Positions 33,131-41,363 of a DNA stretch of 43,175 nt are shown in pieces. Source of the stretch: Fibrobacter sp. (GTDB lineage Bacteria; Fibrobacterota; Chitinivibrionia; Chitinivibrionales; Chitinispirillaceae); NCBI GenBank assembly GCA_012519985.1, contig JAAYPC010000116.1, forward strand, positions 1-43,175. Direction: 5' to 3'. The first letter of the stretch is position 1. Every line of letters starts with the position of its first letter. Both the position numbers and the translations under genes were made by a program. The notes beneath the pieces are model-generated. The model was given only the letters and a program-made list of their open reading frames with translations. It did no database searches and was not told where the DNA came from.

Positions 33131-34681
33131 TTGAGATTCTTCCACATCATCCTTCTTTTTTTTCTTCTGTTTCAATGTAAAAAAAACGACAATTGCAGTG
33201 CCAAAGAACCATTCCGCTTTTCTGACACGGTAAGTATCGGTTTTTATAACGTCCAAAACCTTTTTGATCTGCATTATTCAGGAGCTGAGTTTGTCGAATA
33301 CAAACCAGGTATCTCTAACTGGGACCGGGATATGATGCAGAAAAAACTCGAAAATATTGCATCTGCTATACAGGCCATGGATGCAGATGTGATCGGCTTA
33401 TGTGAAATTGAAAATGGTTCTGCCTTGAAAAAACTGCAGTGGGATTTGCAAAATAAAGGGTGTGTATTCAAACATAGTGCAATTGCTGAAGACCCTGTGA
33501 AGAGTAATACCTGTACTGCTTTGATTTCCCGTTTTCCAATAATAAGCAGCAAGGGAATAGCGATACCGCTTGAAAAGGGTAAAACCAGAAATATTCTGGA
33601 GGCGGATGTGGTGATAGGCACCGATACACTCAAAATATTTGTTAATCACTGGCCATCAAAAATGAATCCGGAATCATGGCGAGTGATGTGTGCAAAGGTA
33701 CTTTCTTCACGAATAAAAGAAATCCCTGAGGGTACCGACTATATATTGATTGGCGATTTCAACACCGATTATGATGAGCATTTTAAAATCACTACCACCG
33801 GTATCGATAACACCATAGGAGGAATCGGTATGCATTCTCTTTTGAGAACTATTCATAAGCAGTCCGATTCTGCTATGCGATATATCAATGAAGATGATTT
33901 GAAAAAGTCTTCAGAGAGGATTCATTATGACCTCTGGTTAGAACTGCCTGAATCAGAAAGAATGAGCTACAATTATAAAGGCAACCGCCAGACTCCGGAT
34001 CATATACTGCTTCCAGGGGCACTCTACGATTCCAGGGGAATCTCTTATGTCGACAACAGTTTTCGATCATTTAACTGGGATGGCATGTTGCTATCTGGTA
34101 ATCGACCGTTTCGATGGCAGGTATTCAGAAAAAAGGGCGTGAACCTGCATACCGGTAAGGGATATTCAGACCATCTGCCAATTTTTGCTTTATTTGTAAG
34201 TGGCCCATTCCGGTATGATTCTTTGGAATCGGCTCAAAAAAACGAATTTACAAGGTCTTTTGCCGGTCCATCTGAGATTTTAAAGAGAGGATGGGTGTTG
34301 TGTAATCAGGAAACAGAAATGATTACAGATACCACAATGCGGTGCACAGGAAAATTCAGCTTGTGCATTCGTGGAGAGGCCAGAACAAAAAACGGATGTA
34401 TTGCAAAACTTAAGCTTGATATATCCAGGATTTCTCCTCAGGGATTTTCTTTCAATATCCAGGGTTCTGGCCGGATTTGCTTAAGATACCGCTATAATGA
34501 TAAAGAGTGGCAATACCTGGATTTAAATACTCTGAAGGAATCAAAAAGCGCCCGTTACCCGCTTTTTCTGGAGAAAGAGTGGAAAAAAGTTATTATCAGG
34601 AAAATGGCTGAGGACAATGGTTCCCTGGATCTGGAGATTCGCACCGGTAAGGGCGAACCGTTCTGCTTCTGGATCGATTAG
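33131..34681 (+). CDS. Endonuclease/exonuclease/phosphatase-family lipoprotein
   Basis: A 516-residue exported metal-dependent phosphoesterase; the substrate could be extracellular DNA, phospholipid or phosphoinositide-type molecules. The N-terminus LLFFLLFQCKKN is a lipobox-like signal (Cys at 16). The catalytic fold shows FYNVQNLFD, DVIGLCEIENG (metal Glu), NHWPSKM, LIGDFNTDYDEH (catalytic Asp/Asn), TPDHILLPG and YSDHLPIFALF (catalytic His). About residues 375-516 are a beta-sandwich extension ending in FCFWID, possibly carbohydrate-binding. It starts at TTG 33131; no ATG in frame retains the lipoprotein signal. AGAAAGG lies about 10 bases before. Confidence 0.82.
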   Translation: MRFFHIILLFFLLFQCKKNDNCSAKEPFRFSDTVSIGFYNVQNLFDLHYSGAEFVEYKPGISNWDRDMMQKKLENIASAIQAMDADVIGLCEIENGSALKKLQWDLQNKGCVFKHSAIAEDPVKSNTCTALISRFPIISSKGIAIPLEKGKTRNILEADVVIGTDTLKIFVNHWPSKMNPESWRVMCAKVLSSRIKEIPEGTDYILIGDFNTDYDEHFKITTTGIDNTIGGIGMHSLLRTIHKQSDSAMRYINEDDLKKSSERIHYDLWLELPESERMSYNYKGNRQTPDHILLPGALYDSRGISYVDNSFRSFNWDGMLLSGNRPFRWQVFRKKGVNLHTGKGYSDHLPIFALFVSGPFRYDSLESAQKNEFTRSFAGPSEILKRGWVLCNQETEMITDTTMRCTGKFSLCIRGEARTKNGCIAKLKLDISRISPQGFSFNIQGSGRICLRYRYNDKEWQYLDLNTLKESKSARYPLFLEKEWKKVIIRKMAEDNGSLDLEIRTGKGEPFCFWID

Positions 34682-35055
34682 AACCATGCGCTCTCTATTT
34701 CCCGTAAATTCTTCTGAAATGCCCTCTGAAAATCCCTCATTGGAGGATTTGAGACAGGAGAAAAGATGTTTATCAATCGATATGTTTGCAAACCGACCCA
34801 ATAGACTCCAGATTATCATTTCAGGTGTTACTCGAAGCGAATCACAAGAAGTCCATCACGATCGACTCATTTTGTCTATTTGTAATTTGCACTTCTAAAA
34901 TGTTTAGAACAACTGATTTATGCATATTTTGGTCTTCTAATGTGTTTAAAATCCCACACTACGCGTGAATTGGTCTTTAAATGTGTTTCGAAGTCCAAAA
35001 CACGCGTGAGTTGGTATTACTAAAGTGTTTAGATTGCTGATTTGGGTAGTGTTAC
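34682..35055. other. Intergenic region with degenerate tandem repeat
   Basis: No credible ORF. Two short overlapping frames (34617-34898 and 34786-34968) lack ribosome sites. The region contains a diverged direct repeat at 34901-35044, listed separately. Confidence 0.4.
34901..35044. repeat. Degenerate 42-bp tandem repeat, three and a half copies
   Basis: TGTTTAG/TGTTTAA/TGTTTCG/TGTTTAG begin at 34901, 34943, 34984 and 35026 (steps of 42, 41 and 42 bases), each followed about 28 bases later by TTGGT or GATTTGG. Copies 2 and 3 share ACGCGTGA (about 34961 and 35002). The period is near 14 codons but is not held exactly and no frame is open across it, so it is non-coding. It ends just before the response-regulator stop. 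Confidence 0.7.
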
Positions 35056-35454
35056 CTAATAGCCTGAAGAGAGTTGAGGTATCTCAGAATAGATACCCAG
35101 TTTTTTAAGTAATTCTTTGATCAGTAGTGCAGAAACCGGTTTTTCAAAAAGATATGATGCACCGGCTCTGATGACTTTTTGCTTTATCTGATTGTCAGAA
35201 TAGGCGGTCAAGGCTATTATCTTGCTTTGAGGGTAGCGTTTTTTTGTACCGTATATGATTTGGAGACCATCCATCTCCATAGTTCCTGCTAATCTTAAGT
35301 CTACGATAACTGCGTCGTAGAAGTTTTTTTCCAGCATCTTTTGGGCATCGGCCACGCTTTGGATAGAATCTATGGTAATTCCAGGTGCATAAAGCAGCTT
35401 CTGGTATGCTAAAAGCAGGCTTTCTTCATCATCCGCCAAAAGAATCCTTTTCAT
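35056..35454 (-). CDS. Stand-alone response regulator receiver protein
   Basis: A 132-residue CheY-like single-domain receiver. Acid pocket Asp8/Asp9, phospho-acceptor Asp52 (VIVDLRLAG), Thr83 (ALTAYSD) and Lys105 (FEKPVS) are all in place, so it should be phosphorylated and act as a relay or a protein-contact switch. No output domain is present and no histidine kinase lies in the window. GAGGAGTAC before ATG 35454. It is divergent from a second single-domain receiver that shares the RL-x-G and FEKPVS features, so they look like paralogues. Confidence 0.92.
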   Translation of the reverse strand: MKRILLADDEESLLLAYQKLLYAPGITIDSIQSVADAQKMLEKNFYDAVIVDLRLAGTMEMDGLQIIYGTKKRYPQSKIIALTAYSDNQIKQKVIRAGASYLFEKPVSALLIKELLKKLGIYSEIPQLSSGY

Positions 35455-35684
35455 TATGTACTCCTCGGTGTAATAGAATAGCTAAAGGCAAAAAATGTAC
35501 CTTAAAAGCAGAATAGAAGAATTTTTGCAATTATGATAAAAAAGAAATTATTTTGGCTTTCCTCACCATCGCATTTGAAGTAGTTGAAAAAAAAGTGAAT
35601 GATTTTTATCATTAAAGGACATTGTTGTCTGTAAAAAACGCATCAATTCGTATGATATACTATTCTAAAAAAGGTGAGGGTGAT

Positions 35685-36059
35685 ATGGAGGAGAAGCGAA
35701 TATTAGTAGTAGATGATGAAGTTTCAATTCTTCTCGCATTTAAGAAACTTCTCCAAAGACCATTTGTGCAGGTAGATACTTGTGAGAGTATGGAGGAGGC
35801 AATCTATAATATCGATCACTTTTCTTATGATGCTGCAATTGCTGATCTGCGGCTTTCCGGTTCGTTGGGGCAGGAGGGATTCCAGATCATATCTTACCTG
35901 AAAAAAAAGACACCTAAAGCTAAGGCCGCACTTATCAGTGCATTCGGTCTGAGTGGCACCGAAGCACTTGCGATTGCAAGCGGGGCCGACTTCTATTTTG
36001 AAAAACCGGTTTCTTTTAAGGATTTGAACTGCATTTTAAAAAGCATAGGAATTGAATAA
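35685..36059 (+). CDS. Stand-alone response regulator receiver protein
   Basis: A 124-residue single receiver domain: Asp10/Asp11 (LVVDDEVS), phospho-acceptor Asp54 (AIADLRLSG), Ser at the Thr switch (LISAFG) and Lys107 (FEKPVS). It resembles the divergent receiver at 35056-35454 in length and in the DLRL-x-G-(3-4)-EG/DG-QII segment. ATG 35685 is used because GAGGGTGAT lies just before it; the longer frame to 35622 adds an unrelated segment. It abuts the convergent PAP2 gene by one base. Confidence 0.88.
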   Translation: MEEKRILVVDDEVSILLAFKKLLQRPFVQVDTCESMEEAIYNIDHFSYDAAIADLRLSGSLGQEGFQIISYLKKKTPKAKAALISAFGLSGTEALAIASGADFYFEKPVSFKDLNCILKSIGIE

Positions 36060-36656
36060 TCACTTATCAGTCCTGCAGACAGACTTTTCAACATGCTTAT
36101 TGTTCTCTATTTTCCGATTGATAAAAAAGAAAGTGAAATAGACTGAATAAGCGATTATTATTCCAAAGAAAGCACCACCCACTATATCGCTGGGATAATG
36201 AACACCTACATATATTCTGGAGATTCCAATCAATAAAGCAAAACCATAGAAAATGGGTGTCTTTGAAGGATAAAAACAGGAAAGCAGAGCTGCTTGCGCA
36301 AACATGTTCATGGCATGTGAAGAGGGAAAAGATAAAGAAGTCTTCATTCCTGCTAAAAAATTACCCCCCTGAATGAAAAATTCCGGATGGCATGGGCGAT
36401 GCCGTCCAAAAAGCGGCTTAAGAATCTGAGAAGAAACAGGGTCTGTTACTGCCACAGTAACTACTGCCAGCCCCAGGATAATAACAGCTTTTTTTTTCTC
36501 ATGTTTTATAAAGAAGATTGCCCCTGCAATGGCCGGGATAATCCAGAATTTCGCTTCTGTAATGGTCATAAAGAAAATATCAAAAACAGAATTAGAGCAA
36601 TAATTGTTTATCAGAAGGAAGATAAACTTATCAATTGAAAGCAGGTTTTCGAGCAT
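36060..36656 (-). CDS. PAP2-family membrane phosphatase
   Basis: A 198-residue polytopic membrane enzyme of the phosphatidic acid phosphatase/undecaprenyl pyrophosphate phosphatase superfamily. All three catalytic motifs are present: KPLFGRHRP (C1), PSSHAMN (C2, nucleophile-activating His) and SRIYVGVHYPSDIVGG (C3). Five or six hydrophobic segments fit the fold. It may recycle undecaprenyl diphosphate or dephosphorylate phosphatidylglycerophosphate; the sequence cannot decide. It lies 17 bases after the DUF3108 gene and probably shares its transcript. Confidence 0.92.
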   Translation of the reverse strand: MLENLLSIDKFIFLLINNYCSNSVFDIFFMTITEAKFWIIPAIAGAIFFIKHEKKKAVIILGLAVVTVAVTDPVSSQILKPLFGRHRPCHPEFFIQGGNFLAGMKTSLSFPSSHAMNMFAQAALLSCFYPSKTPIFYGFALLIGISRIYVGVHYPSDIVGGAFFGIIIAYSVYFTFFFINRKIENNKHVEKSVCRTDK

Positions 36657-36673
36657 TTCAGATCCCTGTTGTT

Positions 36674-37570
36674 TTAAATTTTTGAGAAATAGATCAGTCT
36701 TGCGGAGATGGCACCGAATTTAATCTTTGACTTTATCTGAATAGGCATTTTTCTGCTATCGTTGGAAATCCAGACTTCAATTCTGTCTTTTCTATTAAAT
36801 GTTTCACCATCACCTACCAGTTTAGGCTCTATTAAGGTGCATTTAAATGTGCCGCAATCAACATTTATTTCCTTGCTTTCTTTACATTGAAACCATAACG
36901 GGTAGACTTTTTTATGCAAATAGATGTTGAAGCAGAATGTATCACCTGGTTCGGTTTTCATCGAACGGACCTGATAAAGTAATGATAAATAGTCATGAAG
37001 AAACTGAGGGGATTCGATTTCTTTAAGTTCTCTTTCCTTTATGACAGCTTTTTTTGCAGCATGGTCATAAAGAATCCAGCGATCAGACTTATATTTTTTC
37101 CCCTCACGGATGTGTTGTTCAAAGAAAAGCGGATACAGGCCTTCACTGTCAACTGTCGAGATTACATAGTCCCGCATTTTATAGAATGCACTTATAAAAT
37201 TACTGGATAATGCTTTCCCGCCAAGTCTTATAGTTTTATTGTGTTGAACCGGCTCGACAGTTAAGATCAGGTACCCTGCCCGAAATGGCCCCCAGTGGAC
37301 TTCGTAAACCAGTGTCTCTGCGGTACAGGGTATCACTTTAGAGAGCGAACGCATAGATTCGATATGAGGAGTAATCTGATATTCTGCTTTCAGGGAATCG
37401 ATGAAGTTTTGGTTAAATGGAAGACTGTCCAGTTCCAGAGATGTTTCCTGCCAGCGTATATCCTCTTCGTCTCTCTTAGCTCCTGTAATGGAACCAGCAA
37501 AAATCAGCATAAAGAAAGTGGAGAAGAAAAAATGTTTAATCAGCTTGAAATTTATAATTCTTGTAATCAT
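36674..37570 (-). CDS. DUF3108-type periplasmic protein
   Basis: A 298-residue protein with an N-terminal signal/anchor (IKHFFFSTFFMLIFAGSITGA, about residues 10-31). The body matches the DUF3108 family by eye: LVYEVHWGPFRAGYLIL early, ISAFYKMRDYVISTVDSEGLYPLFFEQHIREGKKYK in the middle, and GDGETFNRKDRIEVWISNDSRKMPIQIKSKIKFGAI near the end. Members are beta-rich envelope proteins of unknown biochemistry. ATG 37570 is preferred over an in-frame TTG at 37645, which adds 25 residues ahead of the signal sequence. Upstream of the PAP2 gene on the same strand. Confidence 0.8.
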   Translation of the reverse strand: MITRIINFKLIKHFFFSTFFMLIFAGSITGAKRDEEDIRWQETSLELDSLPFNQNFIDSLKAEYQITPHIESMRSLSKVIPCTAETLVYEVHWGPFRAGYLILTVEPVQHNKTIRLGGKALSSNFISAFYKMRDYVISTVDSEGLYPLFFEQHIREGKKYKSDRWILYDHAAKKAVIKERELKEIESPQFLHDYLSLLYQVRSMKTEPGDTFCFNIYLHKKVYPLWFQCKESKEINVDCGTFKCTLIEPKLVGDGETFNRKDRIEVWISNDSRKMPIQIKSKIKFGAISARLIYFSKI

Positions 37571-37653
37571 GATTGAGCCAATGTTTAATAAAACTCCACA
37601 ATTGGTAATCTGCTGATTGATAATGGCTTGTATCTCAATAAACAATAGGTTTT

Positions 37654-38697
37654 CTAAAGTTTATTTTGCATAATTGCATCATAGTCAGCTTTAACCATAA
37701 TTTCTACCAGTTGTTCAAAGGTAACAGTGGGTTTCCATCCCAGGATTTCCCGTGCCTTGGAGGCATCACCCAGAAGTTGATCTACTTCAGTAGGGCGGTA
37801 ATAACGGGGATCGATTCTCACGACAACTTTATTACTGTTTTTATCGATTCCCACTTCATCGGCCCCACTGCCTTCCCATTGTATGGGCATTTCCAGCATT
37901 TGGAAAGCTTTTTCGATAAATTCACGTACTGTGTGCATCTCACCAGTGGCTATTACGTAGTCGGAAGGATTTTCGTGTTGTAAGATCATCCACATGGCTT
38001 TAACATAGTCAGGTGCATAGCCCCAGTCCCGTCTTGAGTCGATGTTGCCCATATATAGGCATTCTTTTTTTCCAGTTTTGATTTCTGCGGCCCCGATGGT
38101 GATTTTTCTAGTGACAAAATTCTCACCCCTGCGTGGAGACTCGTGATTAAAAAGAATCCCATTGGAGGCATGAAGATTGTAAGCTTCACGGTAATTTACT
38201 ACGATCCAGTAGGAATAGAGTTTTGCCACTGCGTAAGGAGATCTGGGATAAAAGGGAGTTTTTTCTGATTGTGGTACCTGCTGCACTTTCCCATAAAGTT
38301 CTGATGTGGATGCCTGATAAAACCGAGTCTTGATTCCTGATTCTCTGATACAATCAAGCAGTCGCAGTGTGCCGGTCGCATCGACATCTGCGGTATATTC
38401 AGGAACCTCAAAAGAGACTTTAACATGAGATTGAGCTGCAAGATTGTAGATCTCATCGGGTTGAATCCTCTCAAGCATTCTGTTCATGTTGCTGCTGTCG
38501 GTCATATCACCGTAATGAAGAAAGAGGTTTGTGCTTTTCCCATGAGGGTCTTTATATAAATGATCTATACGGCGGCGATTAAAATAACTGGCTCTTCTGA
38601 TCATTCCATGTACCTGGTAGTTTTTTTCTAAAAGCAGCTCTGCCAGATAAGATCCATCCTGACCGGTAATCCCTGTGATTAAAGCTTTTTTCTGCAT
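37654..38697 (-). CDS. gmd: GDP-mannose 4,6-dehydratase
   Basis: Converts GDP-mannose to GDP-4-keto-6-deoxymannose, the precursor of GDP-fucose, GDP-rhamnose and GDP-perosamine for surface glycans. The 347-residue short-chain dehydrogenase has the NADP loop [45 protein letters not shown], active-site [10 protein letters not shown] and the Tyr-x3-Lys [12 protein letters not shown], then [16 protein letters not shown] and [15 protein letters not shown]. It appears alone here with no fcl or glycosyltransferase nearby. Start ATG 38697 gives the usual N-terminus. Confidence 0.96.
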   Translation of the reverse strand: MQKKALITGITGQDGSYLAELLLEKNYQVHGMIRRASYFNRRRIDHLYKDPHGKSTNLFLHYGDMTDSSNMNRMLERIQPDEIYNLAAQSHVKVSFEVPEYTADVDATGTLRLLDCIRESGIKTRFYQASTSELYGKVQQVPQSEKTPFYPRSPYAVAKLYSYWIVVNYREAYNLHASNGILFNHESPRRGENFVTRKITIGAAEIKTGKKECLYMGNIDSRRDWGYAPDYVKAMWMILQHENPSDYVIATGEMHTVREFIEKAFQMLEMPIQWEGSGADEVGIDKNSNKVVVRIDPRYYRPTEVDQLLGDASKAREILGWKPTVTFEQLVEIMVKADYDAIMQNKL

Positions 38698-38780
38698 ACA
38701 TTCTCCATCTAAATTTATAATTATGAACCAGAAAATATACTAAGGGGGCTTTCAATAAGGTAGTTAGTTCTTAAATTGAT

Positions 38781-38960
38781 ATGTATTTGAATCCAATAGA
38801 CACCTTTTTTCAGAAGAAGATACCTGGCCAAAAAATCTCAATTTTTAGTGGTGGAGAAAGTATCTTTAATGAACTTTTTACTGACTATGAGGAATACTGC
38901 AGAATAGTGCTGCACAATAAGGCCCATAAGCAAAACATCCCCTTGCGGGTTGACTTATAA
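38781..38960 (+). CDS. Possible 59-residue ORF upstream of PBP1A
   Basis: ATG 38781 opens a 59-codon frame, MYLNPIDTFFQKK..., ending TAA at 38960, close before the penicillin-binding protein start. The amino acid mix looks protein-like and the frame covers almost the whole gap. No good ribosome site precedes it and I recognise no family. It may be a leader peptide, a remnant, or chance. Confidence 0.25.
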   Translation: MYLNPIDTFFQKKIPGQKISIFSGGESIFNELFTDYEEYCRIVLHNKAHKQNIPLRVDL

Positions 38961-38985
38961 CTCCACCGGCTATATTTTTACCATC

Positions 38986-41241
38986 ATGGAAAAAAAATTA
39001 TCATCATTATTAGCTGAAAGTTCCGGAGATTCCGGAAAAACTGAACCAAACAGAGTACGTGGCAAATTCTGGATCACTCTGATCTATTTTACCCTTTTTT
39101 GTATCGTTTTCGCAGCAGCATCGGGGAGCTGGTTCTTATACCGACTTTATCAGTCTCTTCCAACGCTGAACCAGATGCAAAATATTGAACAGAAACTGGT
39201 GTCTAAGGTATTGGGGAAAGATGGTACCCTGATTCATGAATTCAGTATTGAGCGAAGATTTTGGGTCTCAATTGATAAGATTCCCCAGGATCTTCAAAAT
39301 GCACTTATAGCTATTGAAGATCGCCGCTTTTATAGGCACTGGGGTATAGATATTAAGAGAATAATCGGTGCGGTGCTGGTAAACGTGTTGCGAGGAGGTT
39401 ATGCTCAAGGTGCTTCAACCATCACTCAACAGTTGGCTCGTAATGTTTATCTTACTGCAGATGCTTCCATGATAAGAAAAATCAGAGAAGCTCTGACTGC
39501 AATACAACTGGAATCCTGTTTCACAAAACGGGAAATTCTTGAATTGTACCTTAATCAGGTTTACCTTGGTGCTGGTGTTTATGGGGTTGAAGCTGCCAGT
39601 GAACGTTATTTCAGCAAACACGTATCTGAGCTGAATCTGAATGAATGTACTATGATTGCCGGGCTCATTCAGACTCCTGAAAAATACAGACCCGATAAAA
39701 AAGCCAATCTCAATCGTATGACTAAGCGCCGTAACGAAGTAATTAAAGCCATGAGGGTTATGAAATTCATGGATGCAGCTGCTGCCAAAGCGCTTATGGA
39801 TGAACCCCTCTCGGTAAATCCTAAAAAATCGGTTGCATCGGTGGGTTCCTATTTTACCGAGATGGTCAGAAAATATGTCGCAGATAAATATGGTGATGAT
39901 CTGTTATACAATGGTGGCTTAACTATTCACACGACCCTTGATCCGGTTGCTCAGGACTCTGCTGAGCATGCCTTGCAGCAACAAATATCTAGCTTGCAGA
40001 AACGGCTCAACCGCATCTTTCTGGACAGTACCAATGCACACGAAACAATAAAAGTCAGCCGTCAGAAGTTTCTGGATAATTTCGATTCCATCTATGCTCT
40101 TCATGAGGATGAGTTCTCAAAGTATCCGGATTCTGTAAAGCTTAGAAAAGCCCAGATGTCGGTGATCGCTCTGGATGTCAACAGCGGTGCTATTCGCGTA
40201 ATTATTGGTGGCCGGGATTTTACTGAGAGTAAATTTAACAGGGCTCTTTATTCGCGCAGGCAACCAGGTTCTGCTTTTAAGCCATTTGTGTATACTGCTG
40301 CTTTGGAGAATGGTTTTACTCCTGCATCAGTAGTGCTGGATCAGCCTATTACGCTTATGACTCCGGAAGGTGAGTGGAGACCGGAAAACTACGATAAATC
40401 TTTTTACGGTCCAATTGCTTTAAGACCGGCTCTTGCCAAATCGGTAAACCTGGTAGCTATTCAGGTGCTTAACAAAGTTGGTGTAAATGTGGTTATTGAA
40501 TACGCCAGGAGAATGGGGTTAAAACATACCATGAATCCAGTGCCTTCTCTGGCTATTGGTGCCTGTGAAGCAACCCCTATTGAGCTTACTTCGGCATATG
40601 CAATATTTGCCAATGGGGGAATCTGGAAAAAGCCTTATTCTATAGAAAAAATAGTGGATAGAAACGGACGCATCCTCGAATCGCATGTTCCAGAAGAGCG
40701 GGAAGTACTCTCTGCCCAGACTGCTTTTTTAATGAGTTCACTTTTACGGTCGGTAGTTTGCTGCGGAACCGGTGCTTCAATACCGGGTCTGGGCTTTAAC
40801 CGTCCTGCCGGAGGAAAGACCGGTACGACCAACGATTACTCTGATGCCTGGTTTGTTGGATTTACACCACAGATTGCTTGTGGGGTTTGGGCTGGAGTCG
40901 ATGAACGGCGTTCTTTGGGAAGAGGGGTCACTGGTACCCAAGCTGCGATTCCTACCTGGGTTAAAACCATGATTCCTCTTCATAAGGGACTTCCGGTTAA
41001 AGACTTTACTCGGCCAGCAGGTATAAAAACCGAATCAATATGCAAGGAGTCACATTTAAAAGCATTGCCCAGTTGTCCAAAAACTGAAATCGAATTTTTC
41101 TTTTCTGAAACAGAGATTGATTCCTGCGATATCCATGGCCCAGGCAGGAGGCGGGATGAAAATATGATAAAGTTGTTCAGTGGCCCTCAGCCCAAGAAAA
41201 AGAGCCCTGCAGAAAAGAAAAAGAAAAATCTTATGTTTTAG
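38986..41241 (+). CDS. Bifunctional penicillin-binding protein 1A
   Basis: Polymerises lipid II and cross-links peptidoglycan in the periplasm. The 751-residue protein has one membrane helix (about residues 38-62), a GT51 domain with EDRRFYRHWGID (catalytic Glu), GASTITQQLARN and the second-Glu region REILELYLNQVYLG, and a transpeptidase with RQPGSAFKPFVY (SxxK), AKSVNL (SxN) and GGKTGTTND (KTG). A Lys-rich cytosolic-type tail ends the protein. ATG 38986 is used; no strong ribosome site is seen, and an in-frame TTG at 38950 is a weaker choice. It is monocistronic, closed by a terminator. Confidence 0.93.
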   Translation: MEKKLSSLLAESSGDSGKTEPNRVRGKFWITLIYFTLFCIVFAAASGSWFLYRLYQSLPTLNQMQNIEQKLVSKVLGKDGTLIHEFSIERRFWVSIDKIPQDLQNALIAIEDRRFYRHWGIDIKRIIGAVLVNVLRGGYAQGASTITQQLARNVYLTADASMIRKIREALTAIQLESCFTKREILELYLNQVYLGAGVYGVEAASERYFSKHVSELNLNECTMIAGLIQTPEKYRPDKKANLNRMTKRRNEVIKAMRVMKFMDAAAAKALMDEPLSVNPKKSVASVGSYFTEMVRKYVADKYGDDLLYNGGLTIHTTLDPVAQDSAEHALQQQISSLQKRLNRIFLDSTNAHETIKVSRQKFLDNFDSIYALHEDEFSKYPDSVKLRKAQMSVIALDVNSGAIRVIIGGRDFTESKFNRALYSRRQPGSAFKPFVYTAALENGFTPASVVLDQPITLMTPEGEWRPENYDKSFYGPIALRPALAKSVNLVAIQVLNKVGVNVVIEYARRMGLKHTMNPVPSLAIGACEATPIELTSAYAIFANGGIWKKPYSIEKIVDRNGRILESHVPEEREVLSAQTAFLMSSLLRSVVCCGTGASIPGLGFNRPAGGKTGTTNDYSDAWFVGFTPQIACGVWAGVDERRSLGRGVTGTQAAIPTWVKTMIPLHKGLPVKDFTRPAGIKTESICKESHLKALPSCPKTEIEFFFSETEIDSCDIHGPGRRRDENMIKLFSGPQPKKKSPAEKKKKNLMF

Positions 41242-41259
41242 ATACTGAAATAATTTCCA

Positions 41260-41296
41260 CAACAGATTACCTGTTATCAGTGGTAATGTTGTTTTT
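41260..41296 (+). terminator. Rho-independent terminator of the PBP1A gene
   Basis: CAAC..ATTACC (41260-41271, two-base bulge) pairs with GGTAATGTTG (41282-41291) and is followed by five T residues, 18 bases after the stop. Confidence 0.65.
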
Positions 41297-41363
41297 GTGG
41301 CTTTGAGTTTAATTGGTGAAAAAAAGCATTCCAGAGCCCCTGCAATGGATGGATAATGGAGTA

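Noticed and set aside
34617-34968. Two short plus-strand frames after the endonuclease-family gene
   Set aside because: No ribosome site, one overlaps the upstream gene, no recognisable protein.
34901-35044. Possible CRISPR array
   Set aside because: The units are tandem and diverged with no constant repeat/unique spacer pattern, and no cas genes are near.
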